27,015 nucleotides of DNA from CBDCWA01 sp046048295 (GTDB taxonomy: Bacteria > Pseudomonadota > Alphaproteobacteria > Rhizobiales > Hyphomicrobiaceae). The notes beneath the pieces were generated by a model. The model was given only the letters and a program-made list of their open reading frames with translations, made no database searches and was not told the DNA's origin. The DNA is taken from contig JBJOGJ010000023.1 in the NCBI GenBank assembly GCA_046048295.1, positions 1-27,015 of the forward strand, read 5' to 3'. Positions 14,656-23,436 of the stretch are shown in pieces. Position 1 is the first letter of the stretch. Each line of letters begins with the position of its first letter. The translations under genes and the position numbers were made by a program.

Positions 14656-16233
14656 ATGATCGATCTTGAGACAGACGTTGCCATCGTCGGTGCGGGACCG
14701 ACCGGCCTCACGCTGGCGAACCTGCTCGGAATTGCCGGCGTGCGCACCCTGCTCGTCGAGCGCAATGCATCGACAGTGCAGGAGCCACGTGCGGTCTCGA
14801 TCGACGACGAGTCGCTCAGGACGCTGCAGGCGACGGGACTGATCGACGCGATCCTCCCGGATCTCGCGCTCGACTACGGCGCGCACTATCACGATCCCAA
14901 GGGGCGTTGCTTTGCGAAGGTCGAGCCTGCGACACGCGAATACGGTTATCCGAGACGCTCCGCATTCGAGCAACCGCGACTGGAGCAACGGTTGCGCGAT
15001 GGCCTCGAGCGCTTTGCCCATGTCGAGGCTTTGTTCTCTCACTCGGTGAATTCCGTCCGGCAAGACGGGGACTGCGTGGTACTTTCGATTGCCTGCCCTG
15101 ACGGTACGGTGTGCACCGTTCGTGCCGCCTATGCGGCAGGGACAGATGGCGCCCATTCCCTGATGCGCCGCTCGATCGGCGCCAGACTTCAGGGCGCGAC
15201 CTACGACGCGCGATGGCTCATCCTGGATCTTGGCGCGACGAGAGAACGCCTGCGCCAGACCCGAGTGATGTGTAATCCGGCACGGCCCGCCATTACCCTG
15301 CCGGGCCCTCGCGGCATCCGGCGCTACGAATTCCTATTGCAGGAAAATGAGGACGAGGCGATTGCAACCTCGCCGGATTTCGTCCGCCGCCTGCTTGCCG
15401 ATAACGGTCCCGATGCCGACGCTCCCATCGTGCGCAAGCAGGTCTACCACTTCCATGCCCGCATGGTGGACCACTGGAGCCAGGGCCGGATCTTTCTTGC
15501 CGGTGATGCCGCCCACCTTACGCCACCCTTCGCCGGCCAAGGCATGAACAGCGGGGTGCGTGACGCGCATGCGCTTGCGTGGCGTCTGGCAGCGGTCGTA
15601 AACGGTCAAGCCGGCCCGCAGGTTCTTCAGACGTATGAAGAAGAGCGCGCGCCCCACGCCAAGGCGCTCATCCAGCTTGCGATCAACATTGGCCGCGTCA
15701 TGATGCCGACAAGCCGGCTGCAGGCGGCGTTCGTTCATGCCGGCTTCCGGGCGATGCGCCTTGTGCCGCCGCTACATGCCTACTTTGCGCAAATGAAGTA
15801 CAAGCCGAAGCCCTACTACCAGTCCGGTTCCATCGTTCGGTCGGAAGACGGCAAGCATGTCGGACGCATGATCCCCCAGCCACTGCTGGAGGACCGCAAT
15901 CGACAATCAAGCCTGCTCGACAACGTTGTCGGCAATCGCTTTGCAGTAATTGCCTATGGCGACGACGCCCAGGACGTTCTAGACGAATGCACCGATATCG
16001 ATTTTGGGCCAACCGATCCGATCCGAATGGCAATTGTGCCCATGCGCACCAATATCGACCCGACGCGCGATGGTCCGGCTTGGCGCGACACAAGCGACGG
16101 CCTTGCCGAGTTCGTAGGCCTCGGGCCTCGCGTACTCGTCGTTCGCCCTGATCGCTATGTCATGGCCTCGTGTGCGCCGGCCGACACCGCCAAGATCGCG
16201 GCAAAAGTGGCCAGAGTTATCGCAAGCCCCTAA
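14656..16233 (+). CDS. FAD-dependent aromatic hydroxylase, MhpA-like
   Basis: A 525-residue class A flavoprotein monooxygenase that uses NAD(P)H and O2 to hydroxylate a phenolic ring. The three family motifs are present: GAGPTG (12-17) for FAD, the DG motif GTDGAHS (162-168) and the GD motif AGDAAHLTPPFAGQGMNSG (282-300). Length and layout resemble MhpA, the 3-(3-hydroxyphenyl)propionate hydroxylase, including a thioredoxin-like C-terminal part. The frame is open upstream into the preceding gene, but the ATG at 14656 begins exactly at the FAD-binding strand. No strong ribosome site is seen, so it may be coupled to the hydrolase gene before it. Substrate is not determined. It converges on the next gene with an 8-base gap. 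Confidence 0.9.
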   Translation: MIDLETDVAIVGAGPTGLTLANLLGIAGVRTLLVERNASTVQEPRAVSIDDESLRTLQATGLIDAILPDLALDYGAHYHDPKGRCFAKVEPATREYGYPRRSAFEQPRLEQRLRDGLERFAHVEALFSHSVNSVRQDGDCVVLSIACPDGTVCTVRAAYAAGTDGAHSLMRRSIGARLQGATYDARWLILDLGATRERLRQTRVMCNPARPAITLPGPRGIRRYEFLLQENEDEAIATSPDFVRRLLADNGPDADAPIVRKQVYHFHARMVDHWSQGRIFLAGDAAHLTPPFAGQGMNSGVRDAHALAWRLAAVVNGQAGPQVLQTYEEERAPHAKALIQLAINIGRVMMPTSRLQAAFVHAGFRAMRLVPPLHAYFAQMKYKPKPYYQSGSIVRSEDGKHVGRMIPQPLLEDRNRQSSLLDNVVGNRFAVIAYGDDAQDVLDECTDIDFGPTDPIRMAIVPMRTNIDPTRDGPAWRDTSDGLAEFVGLGPRVLVVRPDRYVMASCAPADTAKIAAKVARVIASP

Positions 16234-16241
16234 GGCCGGCA

Positions 16242-17213
16242 TCAGATCTTTCTGCGCTTCGACAGGCGCACGAAATCCGAGATCGCGCCGTCGCTCTTTC
16301 CCGCTGCGCAAAGGCCGGCAACACGAATTCCAACCTCCGATAGGAAATGGTGCTCCTTGCCGCCTGCGACGGCTTCGAGAAGTATCGTCTTGTGACCCGC
16401 CTGCTGCAGAGCCAGCGCCCACTCCCGTTGACCCTCGAAGGGCGTTCGCGTGTCGCGCGGATCTCCAATGACGAAGTTACGGCGCCTGCCATCATGGAGA
16501 ATACTGCCAATATTCTGAATCGGAACGAGATACCTTTGACCCGGGTCGCCCCATATATTCGTCCTGCGCGTGCCCCCGCCTTTCACAAGCGGGATGCCGT
16601 AGGCTCCCGATGCCATGACCGCGCAATCCACATCACTCCGACGGGTTGTGAGCAACTGGGCTACCAGCCTGGCCCCTCCCGACTGGCCGCCAAGCACCAG
16701 CCGCTGCAAGCCGTGACGCCTTTTCAATTGGTCCAAGGCCGCACCGATGATCTGGCTCTCGTCGCGTTGGCCACCCAGGATATGGGAACCTGACGATCCC
16801 ATCAGGCCAGGGCGGCCAACCACGTAGACAGGCACGCCGTAGCCCTTGGCAACCAGCTCCGCCCGCCGCCGATAGGCAGTCTGCATTGCTTCCATGCGCT
16901 GCCTTGTAACTTCCTCGGCAGCGACATCTCCGGAGAAGAAGACGACGGCAGTCGTGCCTGCAGGCTGCGCCGGAGGCGTGACGTACTGGATACATTCCAC
17001 ATAGTCGCCAGCCGTTGCCCATAACCGATTGGGCTCGGCCAGGCAGCGTCCGCGATCGATCCTCAACAAACGATGCTGAGTTCCGTCCTTCTCCGTTATG
17101 TAAGATGTGTGCTCGGTCGGACCCGAAGTGCCGGTGGAAACAAGGGAATGGTAGCCAAAGTATGCCGCCAGTAGCGCAGAAGCCCCAATCCAGATGATGC
17201 GCGGATCCAGCAT
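16242..17213 (-). CDS. Membrane-anchored alpha/beta-hydrolase-like protein
   Basis: A 323-residue protein with a single N-terminal membrane segment (about 6-23) and an alpha/beta-hydrolase fold. The nucleophile elbow is GGQSGG (175-180, Ser178). A GDPRDTRTPF stretch (250-259) offers the acid, and EHHF (287-290) the histidine. This points to an exported, membrane-tethered esterase or peptidase-like enzyme. I do not recognise a named family. It is transcribed alone on the minus strand, convergent with the hydroxylase gene and 158 bases downstream of purU, so it has no informative partner. Confidence 0.75.
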   Translation of the reverse strand: MLDPRIIWIGASALLAAYFGYHSLVSTGTSGPTEHTSYITEKDGTQHRLLRIDRGRCLAEPNRLWATAGDYVECIQYVTPPAQPAGTTAVVFFSGDVAAEEVTRQRMEAMQTAYRRRAELVAKGYGVPVYVVGRPGLMGSSGSHILGGQRDESQIIGAALDQLKRRHGLQRLVLGGQSGGARLVAQLLTTRRSDVDCAVMASGAYGIPLVKGGGTRRTNIWGDPGQRYLVPIQNIGSILHDGRRRNFVIGDPRDTRTPFEGQREWALALQQAGHKTILLEAVAGGKEHHFLSEVGIRVAGLCAAGKSDGAISDFVRLSKRRKI

Positions 17214-17297
17214 GTCGGGCGTGCTCGGCGAGTTTCTCGGGTACGCTCCACCCTGTACCCAGGGGAGAGCGCGGACGTCGGAGGGTTTAAACTAGAC

Positions 17298-17316
17298 TGA
17301 AGCCGGGCCTGCTTCA
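17298..17316. terminator. Weak hairpin downstream of purU
   Basis: TGAAGC-CGGGCCT-GCTTCA forms a 6-base-pair stem with a 7-base loop, 55 bases past the purU stop. No clear T-run follows, so it is only a possible terminator. The rest of the 17214-17371 gap shows nothing else. Confidence 0.22.
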
Positions 17317-17371
17317 ATAACGCGAGACAACCAAGTGTGGACAACGCACGCATTATAAGACGTAGACATGA

Positions 17372-18220
17372 CTATCTGAACACAACGGTCCGGTTGCCGT
17401 TGAGGAGGACACGCCTCTCGAGATGGAACCGCACGGCCCGTGCGAGCACGCGCGCCTCTATCTCGCGGCCGATCGCCGTCAGTTGCTCGACGTTCATGGT
17501 GTGGTCGACGCGCTCGGTCTCCTGTTCGATTATCGGGCCCTCATCGAGGTCGGAGGTGACGTAGTGCGCAGTGGCACCAATGAGCTTTACGCCGCGCTTG
17601 TGTGCCTGGGTATAGGGTGCCGCGCCCTTGAAGCTCGGCAGAAAGGAGTGGTGGATGTTGATGCAGCGTCCGCCGAGCTTCGCGGTCAAGCCGTCGGACA
17701 ATACCTGCATGTAGCGCGCCAGGACGACAAGATCGACGTCTTCCGCCTGGATCAGCCTGTAGAGCTCCGTCTCCTGCTCAAGCTTGGTCTGCTTGGTGAC
17801 GGGAAGATAGTGGAACTTGTGTCCCGACTGTTCCGCCAGAGTGGAGATTGCCTCGTGGTTCGACAGGATCGACGTAACATCCATGTCGAGCGCCCCTATC
17901 CGCAAACGATACAACAGGTCGACGAGGCAATGATCGAAGCGGGAGCAGAGGATCATGACCCGCGGGCGCCGCGCGCAGTCGTGCAGGTGCCAGTCGAGTT
18001 CATAGCGTTTCGCTACCTCGGCAAGAGCCTGGTGCAATTCTACGGTCGTGACGGCCGCCTCAGACTGAATCAAAATCCGCATGAAGAAATTCTGCGACTG
18101 CGGGTCACGGAACTGGCTGCTCTCGACGATATTGCACTCGTGTGCCGCCAGGACAGTCGTAACGCCGGCAACCACGCCGATCTGATCAACGCAGCTCAAT
18201 GTGAGGATACTTGTGTTCAT
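17372..18220 (-). CDS. purU: Formyltetrahydrofolate deformylase
   Basis: A 282-residue PurU, which hydrolyses 10-formyl-tetrahydrofolate to formate and tetrahydrofolate and so adjusts the one-carbon pool. An N-terminal ACT regulatory domain (about 1-83, SILTLSCVDQIGVVAGV) is followed by the formyltransferase-like domain. The active-site block is INIHHSFLPSFKGAAPY (187-203, Asn188 and His190), and the catalytic Asp226 lies in DLDEGPI. Length is standard. It stands alone on the minus strand. In this class purU is often placed beside genes that produce one-carbon units, for example by demethylation; here an extradiol dioxygenase gene lies 96 bases upstream, which could be chance. Confidence 0.95.
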   Translation of the reverse strand: MNTSILTLSCVDQIGVVAGVTTVLAAHECNIVESSQFRDPQSQNFFMRILIQSEAAVTTVELHQALAEVAKRYELDWHLHDCARRPRVMILCSRFDHCLVDLLYRLRIGALDMDVTSILSNHEAISTLAEQSGHKFHYLPVTKQTKLEQETELYRLIQAEDVDLVVLARYMQVLSDGLTAKLGGRCINIHHSFLPSFKGAAPYTQAHKRGVKLIGATAHYVTSDLDEGPIIEQETERVDHTMNVEQLTAIGREIEARVLARAVRFHLERRVLLNGNRTVVFR

Positions 18221-18316
18221 TGTGTTCCCTAAGCTGGATGCGGATCGTATACCCGGCCTGCCAAAGTTGTACGTTACTTAGCCTAGCGCAGACGAGTTGC
18301 GAGACGTGCTAGCGGC

Positions 18317-19324
18317 TCAAGACCGCCCCTGGCGAACGTTGGCATCCCACCAGGGGCAGGCACCAGGCATCAGGTTGTAGTTCCCCTCGAGCACCTGCAC
18401 TGGGCGGCGCAGTCCCTCGCGGGCATTCTCCATGCGCATCTCTCGTGCCTTGCGCTGCGTCTCCTCTGGAAGCCACAACCTGTTGTGTCCCCACAGGCTA
18501 GGTCCTTCCTTGCGTAAAGTCGCCTGCCATGTTGCAGGATCGATCTGCTTGCCGCCCCAGCCATATTCGGTCATGAAGCCTGAGGGATTCCAGGTATAGA
18601 ATGACGTCATGTCGTCGCCGCAGTGGCGGCCGAGGCTCGTTGCAATTCGTTCCGGCGTGCATTCTGCGATGTCCCAACCCTGGCCAACATCATCAAAGCT
18701 GTAGAGTTCAACCATCATGTGATGGATCTTGTTGTTGCCGTTGGCGATGAAGGCAAGGCTATGATGGCGCGGGTTAACGTGAAAGAAATATGCCTCGAAC
18801 GGCTCGTAGTAGTAGTCGGACAGTCCGAAGCCCAACACATCGCGGTAGAAGGCCAGCATCTCGCCAGCGGTCTCTACGTTCAGCACTACATGGCCCAGGC
18901 CGAGCGGCCCGGTGCGGAAACCTGAAATATTGCGTCCCGGTTGGAAGGGGTCAGTGATGATTTCAGGTCCGTGGCAGAATTCCAGCCGGTGGCCCAGTGG
19001 ATCGCTGACGATGATCAGGTCTCGGACCTTGCGCTCTTCGGCCAGCGTGCGCGATCCCCGCGTCACTGCGATGGACTGGTCTTCCAGGTGTCCGGCGAGC
19101 GCATCCAGAGCCGCGGCATCGGCGACTTCCCAACCAAAACAGGCAATACCTTCGCCGCCGTCCTCCTCGACGAGAAACCGCTGCTTCCTGTCGTCCATGC
19201 GAAAGGCCATGCTGCGACCGCCCTTGTCGACCTTCTGCAGCCCGATCAGTCCCGTGCCGTAGGCCGACCAGTCCTCGAGGCTGTTGGTTCTCAGGCCAAG
19301 GTAGGCAAGTGCTTCAGGTTTCAT
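18317..19324 (-). CDS. Extradiol ring-cleavage dioxygenase (VOC superfamily)
   Basis: A 335-residue two-domain VOC enzyme of the 2,3-dihydroxybiphenyl 1,2-dioxygenase/catechol 2,3-dioxygenase type, which opens a catechol ring next to the hydroxyls. The catalytic C-terminal domain shows the iron triad: His145 in GLGHVVLNV, His202 in KIHHMMVE and Glu253 in MTEYGWGG. The catalytic His188 lies in PRHHSLAF. The first domain (about 5-120) lacks metal ligands, as usual. The protein has a C-terminal extension of about 60 residues rich in Trp and charged residues. I start at the ATG at 19324 (KPEALAYLGLRT); the frame is open to 19414 but the extra 30 residues are not VOC-like. It is divergent from the FAH-PrpD-sulfatase operon across 171 bases. 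Confidence 0.9.
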   Translation of the reverse strand: MKPEALAYLGLRTNSLEDWSAYGTGLIGLQKVDKGGRSMAFRMDDRKQRFLVEEDGGEGIACFGWEVADAAALDALAGHLEDQSIAVTRGSRTLAEERKVRDLIIVSDPLGHRLEFCHGPEIITDPFQPGRNISGFRTGPLGLGHVVLNVETAGEMLAFYRDVLGFGLSDYYYEPFEAYFFHVNPRHHSLAFIANGNNKIHHMMVELYSFDDVGQGWDIAECTPERIATSLGRHCGDDMTSFYTWNPSGFMTEYGWGGKQIDPATWQATLRKEGPSLWGHNRLWLPEETQRKAREMRMENAREGLRRPVQVLEGNYNLMPGACPWWDANVRQGRS

Positions 19325-19495
19325 ATTCGGCTCTCCGCTTCCGTCTGGCGTCAATATCGCCGCTTCGAGCATGGATTGCCAGACCAGGCGATGCCGCGGG
19401 GGCATAATTCCCATTGCAAGGGTATGGCTAAGTTGCCGGTATTGTTGCTAAAGGGTGTCGGATGACATCAGCGAGGCAGGCCAAGGGGGCACCGC

Positions 19496-20350
19496 ATGAA
19501 GCTTCTTTCGTTCAGGGTGGGCGACAAGGCCAGCTACGGCGTCGTCAACAGTGACGGGATCGTGGATCTTGGCAAACGCTTGGGCGGCAAGTATCCGGAC
19601 CTGAAGGCGCTGATCGCCGCCAACGCCTACGACGAGGCCAGGGCGGCGATGGGCGAGGCTGCCGACCACGAAATCGGAGCGGTGACCCTGCTCCCCGTGA
19701 TCCCAAATCCGGATAAGATCGCCTGCGTCGGCCTCAACTACGAGGAGCATCGACAGGAGACGAAGCGCGAGAAGACTGAAGATCCCGCCATCTTCCTGCG
19801 CGTGCCATCGAGCCAGGTGGGCCACGAGCAGCCGATCCTGCTGCCACTTGAATCGACTAGGCTCGACTACGAGGGCGAGATCGCGGTGATCATCGGGAAG
19901 GCGGGCCGGCGCATCACCGAGAAGAGCGCTTGGGATCATATCGCGGGCTTTTCCTGTTACAACGACGGCTCGGTGCGCGACTGGCAATGGGCGACGACGC
20001 AGTGGACCGCCGGCAAGAATTTTCCTGCAACGGGCGGCTTCGGCCCCTGGATGGTGACCTCGGATGAAATACCCGCCGGCTCCATACTTTCGCTTACGAC
20101 GCGGCTCAACGGGCAGGTGATGCAGAACGCCACGACAGATATGCTCGTGCACTCGATCCCCCTCCTCATCAAGCACATTTCGGCGTTCATGGAACTGGTG
20201 CCGGGCGACGTGATCGTGACGGGCACGCCTGGCGGCGTCGGGGCACGTCGCGAGCCGCCCGTATTCATGAAGGCCGGTGACGTCTGTGAGATCGAAAGCG
20301 ATAAGATCGGCATCCTGCGTAACACGATTGCCACCGAGACCGCCGATTGA
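19496..20350 (+). CDS. Fumarylacetoacetate hydrolase-family protein
   Basis: A 284-residue FAH-fold enzyme. Members cleave or hydrate 2-oxo acids made by ring-cleavage pathways (acylpyruvate hydrolase, 2-hydroxypentadienoate hydratase, ureidoglycolate lyase-like). The metal site is visible: Glu126 and Glu128 in DYEGEIAVIIG, and Asp157 in YNDGSVRDWQ. KNFPATGGFGPW (174-185) and TGTPGGVG (242-249) are typical active-site blocks. AAGGGGG lies six bases before the ATG. Its end overlaps a TTG of the next gene's open frame, so translation may be coupled. Being divergent from an extradiol dioxygenase, it is a fitting downstream enzyme of meta-cleavage, but the exact reaction is open. Confidence 0.92.
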   Translation: MKLLSFRVGDKASYGVVNSDGIVDLGKRLGGKYPDLKALIAANAYDEARAAMGEAADHEIGAVTLLPVIPNPDKIACVGLNYEEHRQETKREKTEDPAIFLRVPSSQVGHEQPILLPLESTRLDYEGEIAVIIGKAGRRITEKSAWDHIAGFSCYNDGSVRDWQWATTQWTAGKNFPATGGFGPWMVTSDEIPAGSILSLTTRLNGQVMQNATTDMLVHSIPLLIKHISAFMELVPGDVIVTGTPGGVGARREPPVFMKAGDVCEIESDKIGILRNTIATETAD

Positions 20351-20388
20351 GCGCCGGACATACGACCAGCAAGGAAAGCACACTTCAT

Positions 20389-21795
20389 ATGAGCGAACCT
20401 GGAAACGTCACTCGCGATGCTGTCGACTTCATCGAGAATGTCGGCTACGGCGACCTGCCGGAAGAAGCAATCCGGATCGGGCGACGGTGCATGGTGGACA
20501 CATTCGGACTTTACCTTGCCGGTGGCGAGGAACCGACGGTGCACATGCTGGCCGAAGATGCGAAGGAGACGGGCGGAAGACCGGACGCATACGTGCTCTC
20601 TGCAGGCACCGCCAAGGCGCCGGCGCCGCTCGCCGCCCGCGTTCTCGGTACCGCCGGTCACGCCCACGACTGGGATGACACGCAGGTGAGCAAGGACCCG
20701 GCGCACGTCTACGGCCTCCTCACGCATCCATCCGTGCCGCCGCTCACCGCTGCCGTAGTGATGGCGCAGCGGGTTGGCGGCGTCGATGGCAAGCGGTTCA
20801 TGCTCGCCTTCCAGACCGGCTTCGAGGTCGAGTGCAAGATCTCCGAGTGGATGCTGCCCCGGCACTATCGGCGCGGGCATCACTCGAGCGGCACGGTCGG
20901 CACCTTTGGCGCGTGCGCTGCGGCTGCAAAACTGCTCGACCTCAAGGGCGACAAGCTGGCCCATGCGCTCGGGATCGCAGCTAGCCTCGCTTCAGGCATT
21001 CGCTGCAACTTCGGTACGATGACCAAGCCGCTGCATGTCGGTCGCGCGGCCGAGAACGGCGTCACGGCTGCCCTGCTCGCTGCCCGCGGTTTCACTGCCG
21101 ACCCGACATCGCTCGATGGGCCATGGGGATTCTTCTCCGTGATGGGCGAGGGGTTCAGCGAAGAGAAGCTGGCGCAGGGATTTGGCAAGACGTTCACCAT
21201 TGCCGAGCCTGGCGTCTCTATCAAGCCCTATCCGTCAGGCATTGTTACGCACCAGTCAATGGACGCGATGCTGGCGCTCGTGACCAAGCACGACGTCAAG
21301 CCTGATGAAGTCCAGGCCATCCGGTTCTTTGCCGGCAAGAACATTCTCGAGCCAATCCGGTATGCGGTTGCCAGGAACCACCTGCAGGCCAAGTTTTCTA
21401 TGGCAGCGCTTCTCGCAATGATCGTATTGAAGCGGCGCGCCGGACACCACGAGTTTTCGGACGCCTTCGTCGGCGGCTCCGCGATGCAGGATATGCAGGC
21501 CCGCGTGGAGACGATCAACGATCCCGAGATCGATGCCAAGGGCTACGACCTCATCCGCAGTCGCTGCGAGATCGTCACCAAGGACGGGCGCACACTCGTC
21601 GAATGGGCGGACGAGCGCTACCGCGGTGGACCGCTCAACCCCATCAGCGACGCCGACCTCGAGGGCAAGTTCCGCACCTGCGCCGAAGGTGCGCTCGACA
21701 AGAACGGGCAGGACGCGCTGCTTGCCGCCATCCATGGTCTCGACAAGCTCGCCGACGCAGCCCGCCTCGGCGAACTCATGGTCTTCGAGAAGTAG
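20389..21795 (+). CDS. MmgE/PrpD-family protein
   Basis: A 468-residue MmgE/PrpD protein, the family of 2-methylcitrate dehydratase, cis-aconitate decarboxylase and less-known dehydratases or isomerases of polycarboxylic acids. Family blocks are HAHDWDDT (91-98), SSGTVGTFGACAAAAKLL near 170-187 and KPYPSGIVTHQSMDAML near 280-296. I start at the ATG at 20389, which has AGGAAA upstream; an upstream TTG at 20347 overlaps the previous stop and is less likely. No propionate (prp) genes are nearby, so a methylcitrate role is unlikely. The context suggests an acid formed after ring cleavage. Second gene of the FAH-PrpD-sulfatase operon. Confidence 0.9.
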   Translation: MSEPGNVTRDAVDFIENVGYGDLPEEAIRIGRRCMVDTFGLYLAGGEEPTVHMLAEDAKETGGRPDAYVLSAGTAKAPAPLAARVLGTAGHAHDWDDTQVSKDPAHVYGLLTHPSVPPLTAAVVMAQRVGGVDGKRFMLAFQTGFEVECKISEWMLPRHYRRGHHSSGTVGTFGACAAAAKLLDLKGDKLAHALGIAASLASGIRCNFGTMTKPLHVGRAAENGVTAALLAARGFTADPTSLDGPWGFFSVMGEGFSEEKLAQGFGKTFTIAEPGVSIKPYPSGIVTHQSMDAMLALVTKHDVKPDEVQAIRFFAGKNILEPIRYAVARNHLQAKFSMAALLAMIVLKRRAGHHEFSDAFVGGSAMQDMQARVETINDPEIDAKGYDLIRSRCEIVTKDGRTLVEWADERYRGGPLNPISDADLEGKFRTCAEGALDKNGQDALLAAIHGLDKLADAARLGELMVFEK

Positions 21796-21819
21796 TATTC
21801 CATCCGCAGGAGGTGTCTG

Positions 21820-23421
21820 GTGGGCGAGAGACGGCCGAACTTCATCCTGTTCATCAACGACCAGCACCGCTACGACTATCTCGCGTGCAACGGCCATCCG
21901 GTCGTTAGGACACCCAATATCGATGCGATCGCCGCGCGCGGCGTTTCGTTCGACCGTTTTTATGTGGCAAGCCCAGTTTGCATGCCGAACCGGGCTACAC
22001 TGATGACCGGAAGAATGCCGTCCGTGCATGGCGTCCGCTTCAATGGCACGCCGCTGTCGCGGCAGGCCGTGACATTCGTCGATCTGCTTGCCGGTGCCGG
22101 ATATCAGACGGCATTGGTCGGAAAGAGCCATCTGCAATGCTTCACCGGCGTCGAGCCGACGCTGAAGTTTCCGCCCGTTCCCGAGGGCTTTCACGCACCT
22201 TCCGCAGATCTGAGGGAGGCAATTCGCTCGCCGCTTTACGGGGCCGAGTATCAGGAGGAAGTGCCGGGATTCTGGTCCCAAGAAAATCCGGAAATGACAC
22301 TTCCGTTCTACGGGTTCCAGCATGTCGAACTGGTCCGCGGACATGGCGATGGAGTGGGGGGGCACTATGAAAAGTGGCTTCTTTCGCGCGAGCCCAATGC
22401 CAGGGCCTTGATCGGCGAGAAAAACCAGCTGCCGCACGACTACTCCTGCCCGCAGGCGGTGCGCACCGCACTCCCCCCAGAACTCTACCATACCACCTAC
22501 ATCGGTGAGCGCGCGGAAGCGTGGCTGGCGGAACATGCGCGTGCAGACGAGGCGCCGTTCTTCCTGATGGTGTCCTTCCCGGATCCACACCATCCGTTCA
22601 ACCCGCCCGGCAAGTACTGGGACATGTATGCACCGGACCAGTTTCCCGTTCCGGAAGCCTTCATTCGCAACGATTGGGTACCGCCGCCGCACGTCAAGGG
22701 TGTCTGGGACGAGCGTGAAGCAGGTGCCGCCCAGCTAAAGGGCATGAACACGATATCGGTCAGCGCGCGCGAGGCACAGGAGGCGCAGGCGCTCACTTGC
22801 GGCATGATCACAATGATCGACGACACTATCGGGCGGGTACTCCAGGCCCTGGAGGCCAGCGGGCAGGCCAACGAGACTGTGCTGCTGTTCACGACCGACC
22901 ATGGCGACCACCTCGGCGACCACCGGCTGATGCTCAAGGGTGCGGAAATGTACCAGGGCATCGTGCATGTGCCGTTCATCTGGGCAGACCCGTCGGCCAC
23001 GGAACACGGCACGCGCACGGGAGCACTCGCAACGACGATGGATATCTCGGCGACCATTCTCGATCGCGCGCGGGTTGCGCCATATGTCGGATTGCAGGGC
23101 CAGAGCTTGCTGCCGGCCATCAGCGGAGATCCCAGGGCGGGGCGCGATGCCGCCTTCATCCAATACGACCATCAGAAGGAGGCACCCGGCCTCAACATTC
23201 CTCCCCGCGTGCATACCCTGATCGACGGCCGCTATCGCATCACGGTCTTCGACGGAGTTTCGTGGGGCGAGCTATATGACCTCGAGGCAGACCGCGGTGA
23301 GTTCCAGAACCTTTGGCAAGATGCCGCGGCGGCATCTACCAAGGCGCGCCTGATGGAGATGCTCCTCAGGACCGAGATTGCCCACATGGACACCGTTCCG
23401 ATGCCGACGAACCGCGCCTGA
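21820..23421 (+). CDS. Sulfatase / phosphonate monoester hydrolase-type enzyme
   Basis: A 533-residue alkaline-phosphatase-superfamily hydrolase. The formylglycine motif is CMPNR (Cys54-Arg58), whose cysteine must be oxidised by a maturation enzyme that is not in the window. Metal ligands are Asp14 in NDQHRYD and Asp360-His361 in TTDHGDHLGDH; GKSHLQ (Lys102, His104) and PDPHHPF (His258) complete the site. The first metal pair is Asp-Gln rather than the Asp-Asp of classic arylsulfatases, which resembles phosphonate monoester hydrolases. No signal peptide is seen, so it should be cytoplasmic. It starts with GTG, with a strong AGGAGGT six bases upstream, 24 bases after the PrpD stop. Substrate (sulfate, phosphonate or phosphate ester) is not known. 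Confidence 0.9.
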   Translation: MGERRPNFILFINDQHRYDYLACNGHPVVRTPNIDAIAARGVSFDRFYVASPVCMPNRATLMTGRMPSVHGVRFNGTPLSRQAVTFVDLLAGAGYQTALVGKSHLQCFTGVEPTLKFPPVPEGFHAPSADLREAIRSPLYGAEYQEEVPGFWSQENPEMTLPFYGFQHVELVRGHGDGVGGHYEKWLLSREPNARALIGEKNQLPHDYSCPQAVRTALPPELYHTTYIGERAEAWLAEHARADEAPFFLMVSFPDPHHPFNPPGKYWDMYAPDQFPVPEAFIRNDWVPPPHVKGVWDEREAGAAQLKGMNTISVSAREAQEAQALTCGMITMIDDTIGRVLQALEASGQANETVLLFTTDHGDHLGDHRLMLKGAEMYQGIVHVPFIWADPSATEHGTRTGALATTMDISATILDRARVAPYVGLQGQSLLPAISGDPRAGRDAAFIQYDHQKEAPGLNIPPRVHTLIDGRYRITVFDGVSWGELYDLEADRGEFQNLWQDAAAASTKARLMEMLLRTEIAHMDTVPMPTNRA

Positions 23422-23436
23422 CCGTCCGGTCAAGAA

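Noticed and set aside
19448..20964. Two minus-strand open frames of over 300 codons
   Set aside because: They are antisense to the FAH and PrpD genes and carry no motif.
20389..21795. PrpD-family gene as part of a methylcitrate cycle
   Set aside because: No prpB, prpC or propionyl-CoA genes are present; the neighbours are FAH and sulfatase-type genes.
21256..22692. Long minus-strand open frame (478 codons)
   Set aside because: It is the shadow of the PrpD and sulfatase genes, crosses their junction and shows no domain.
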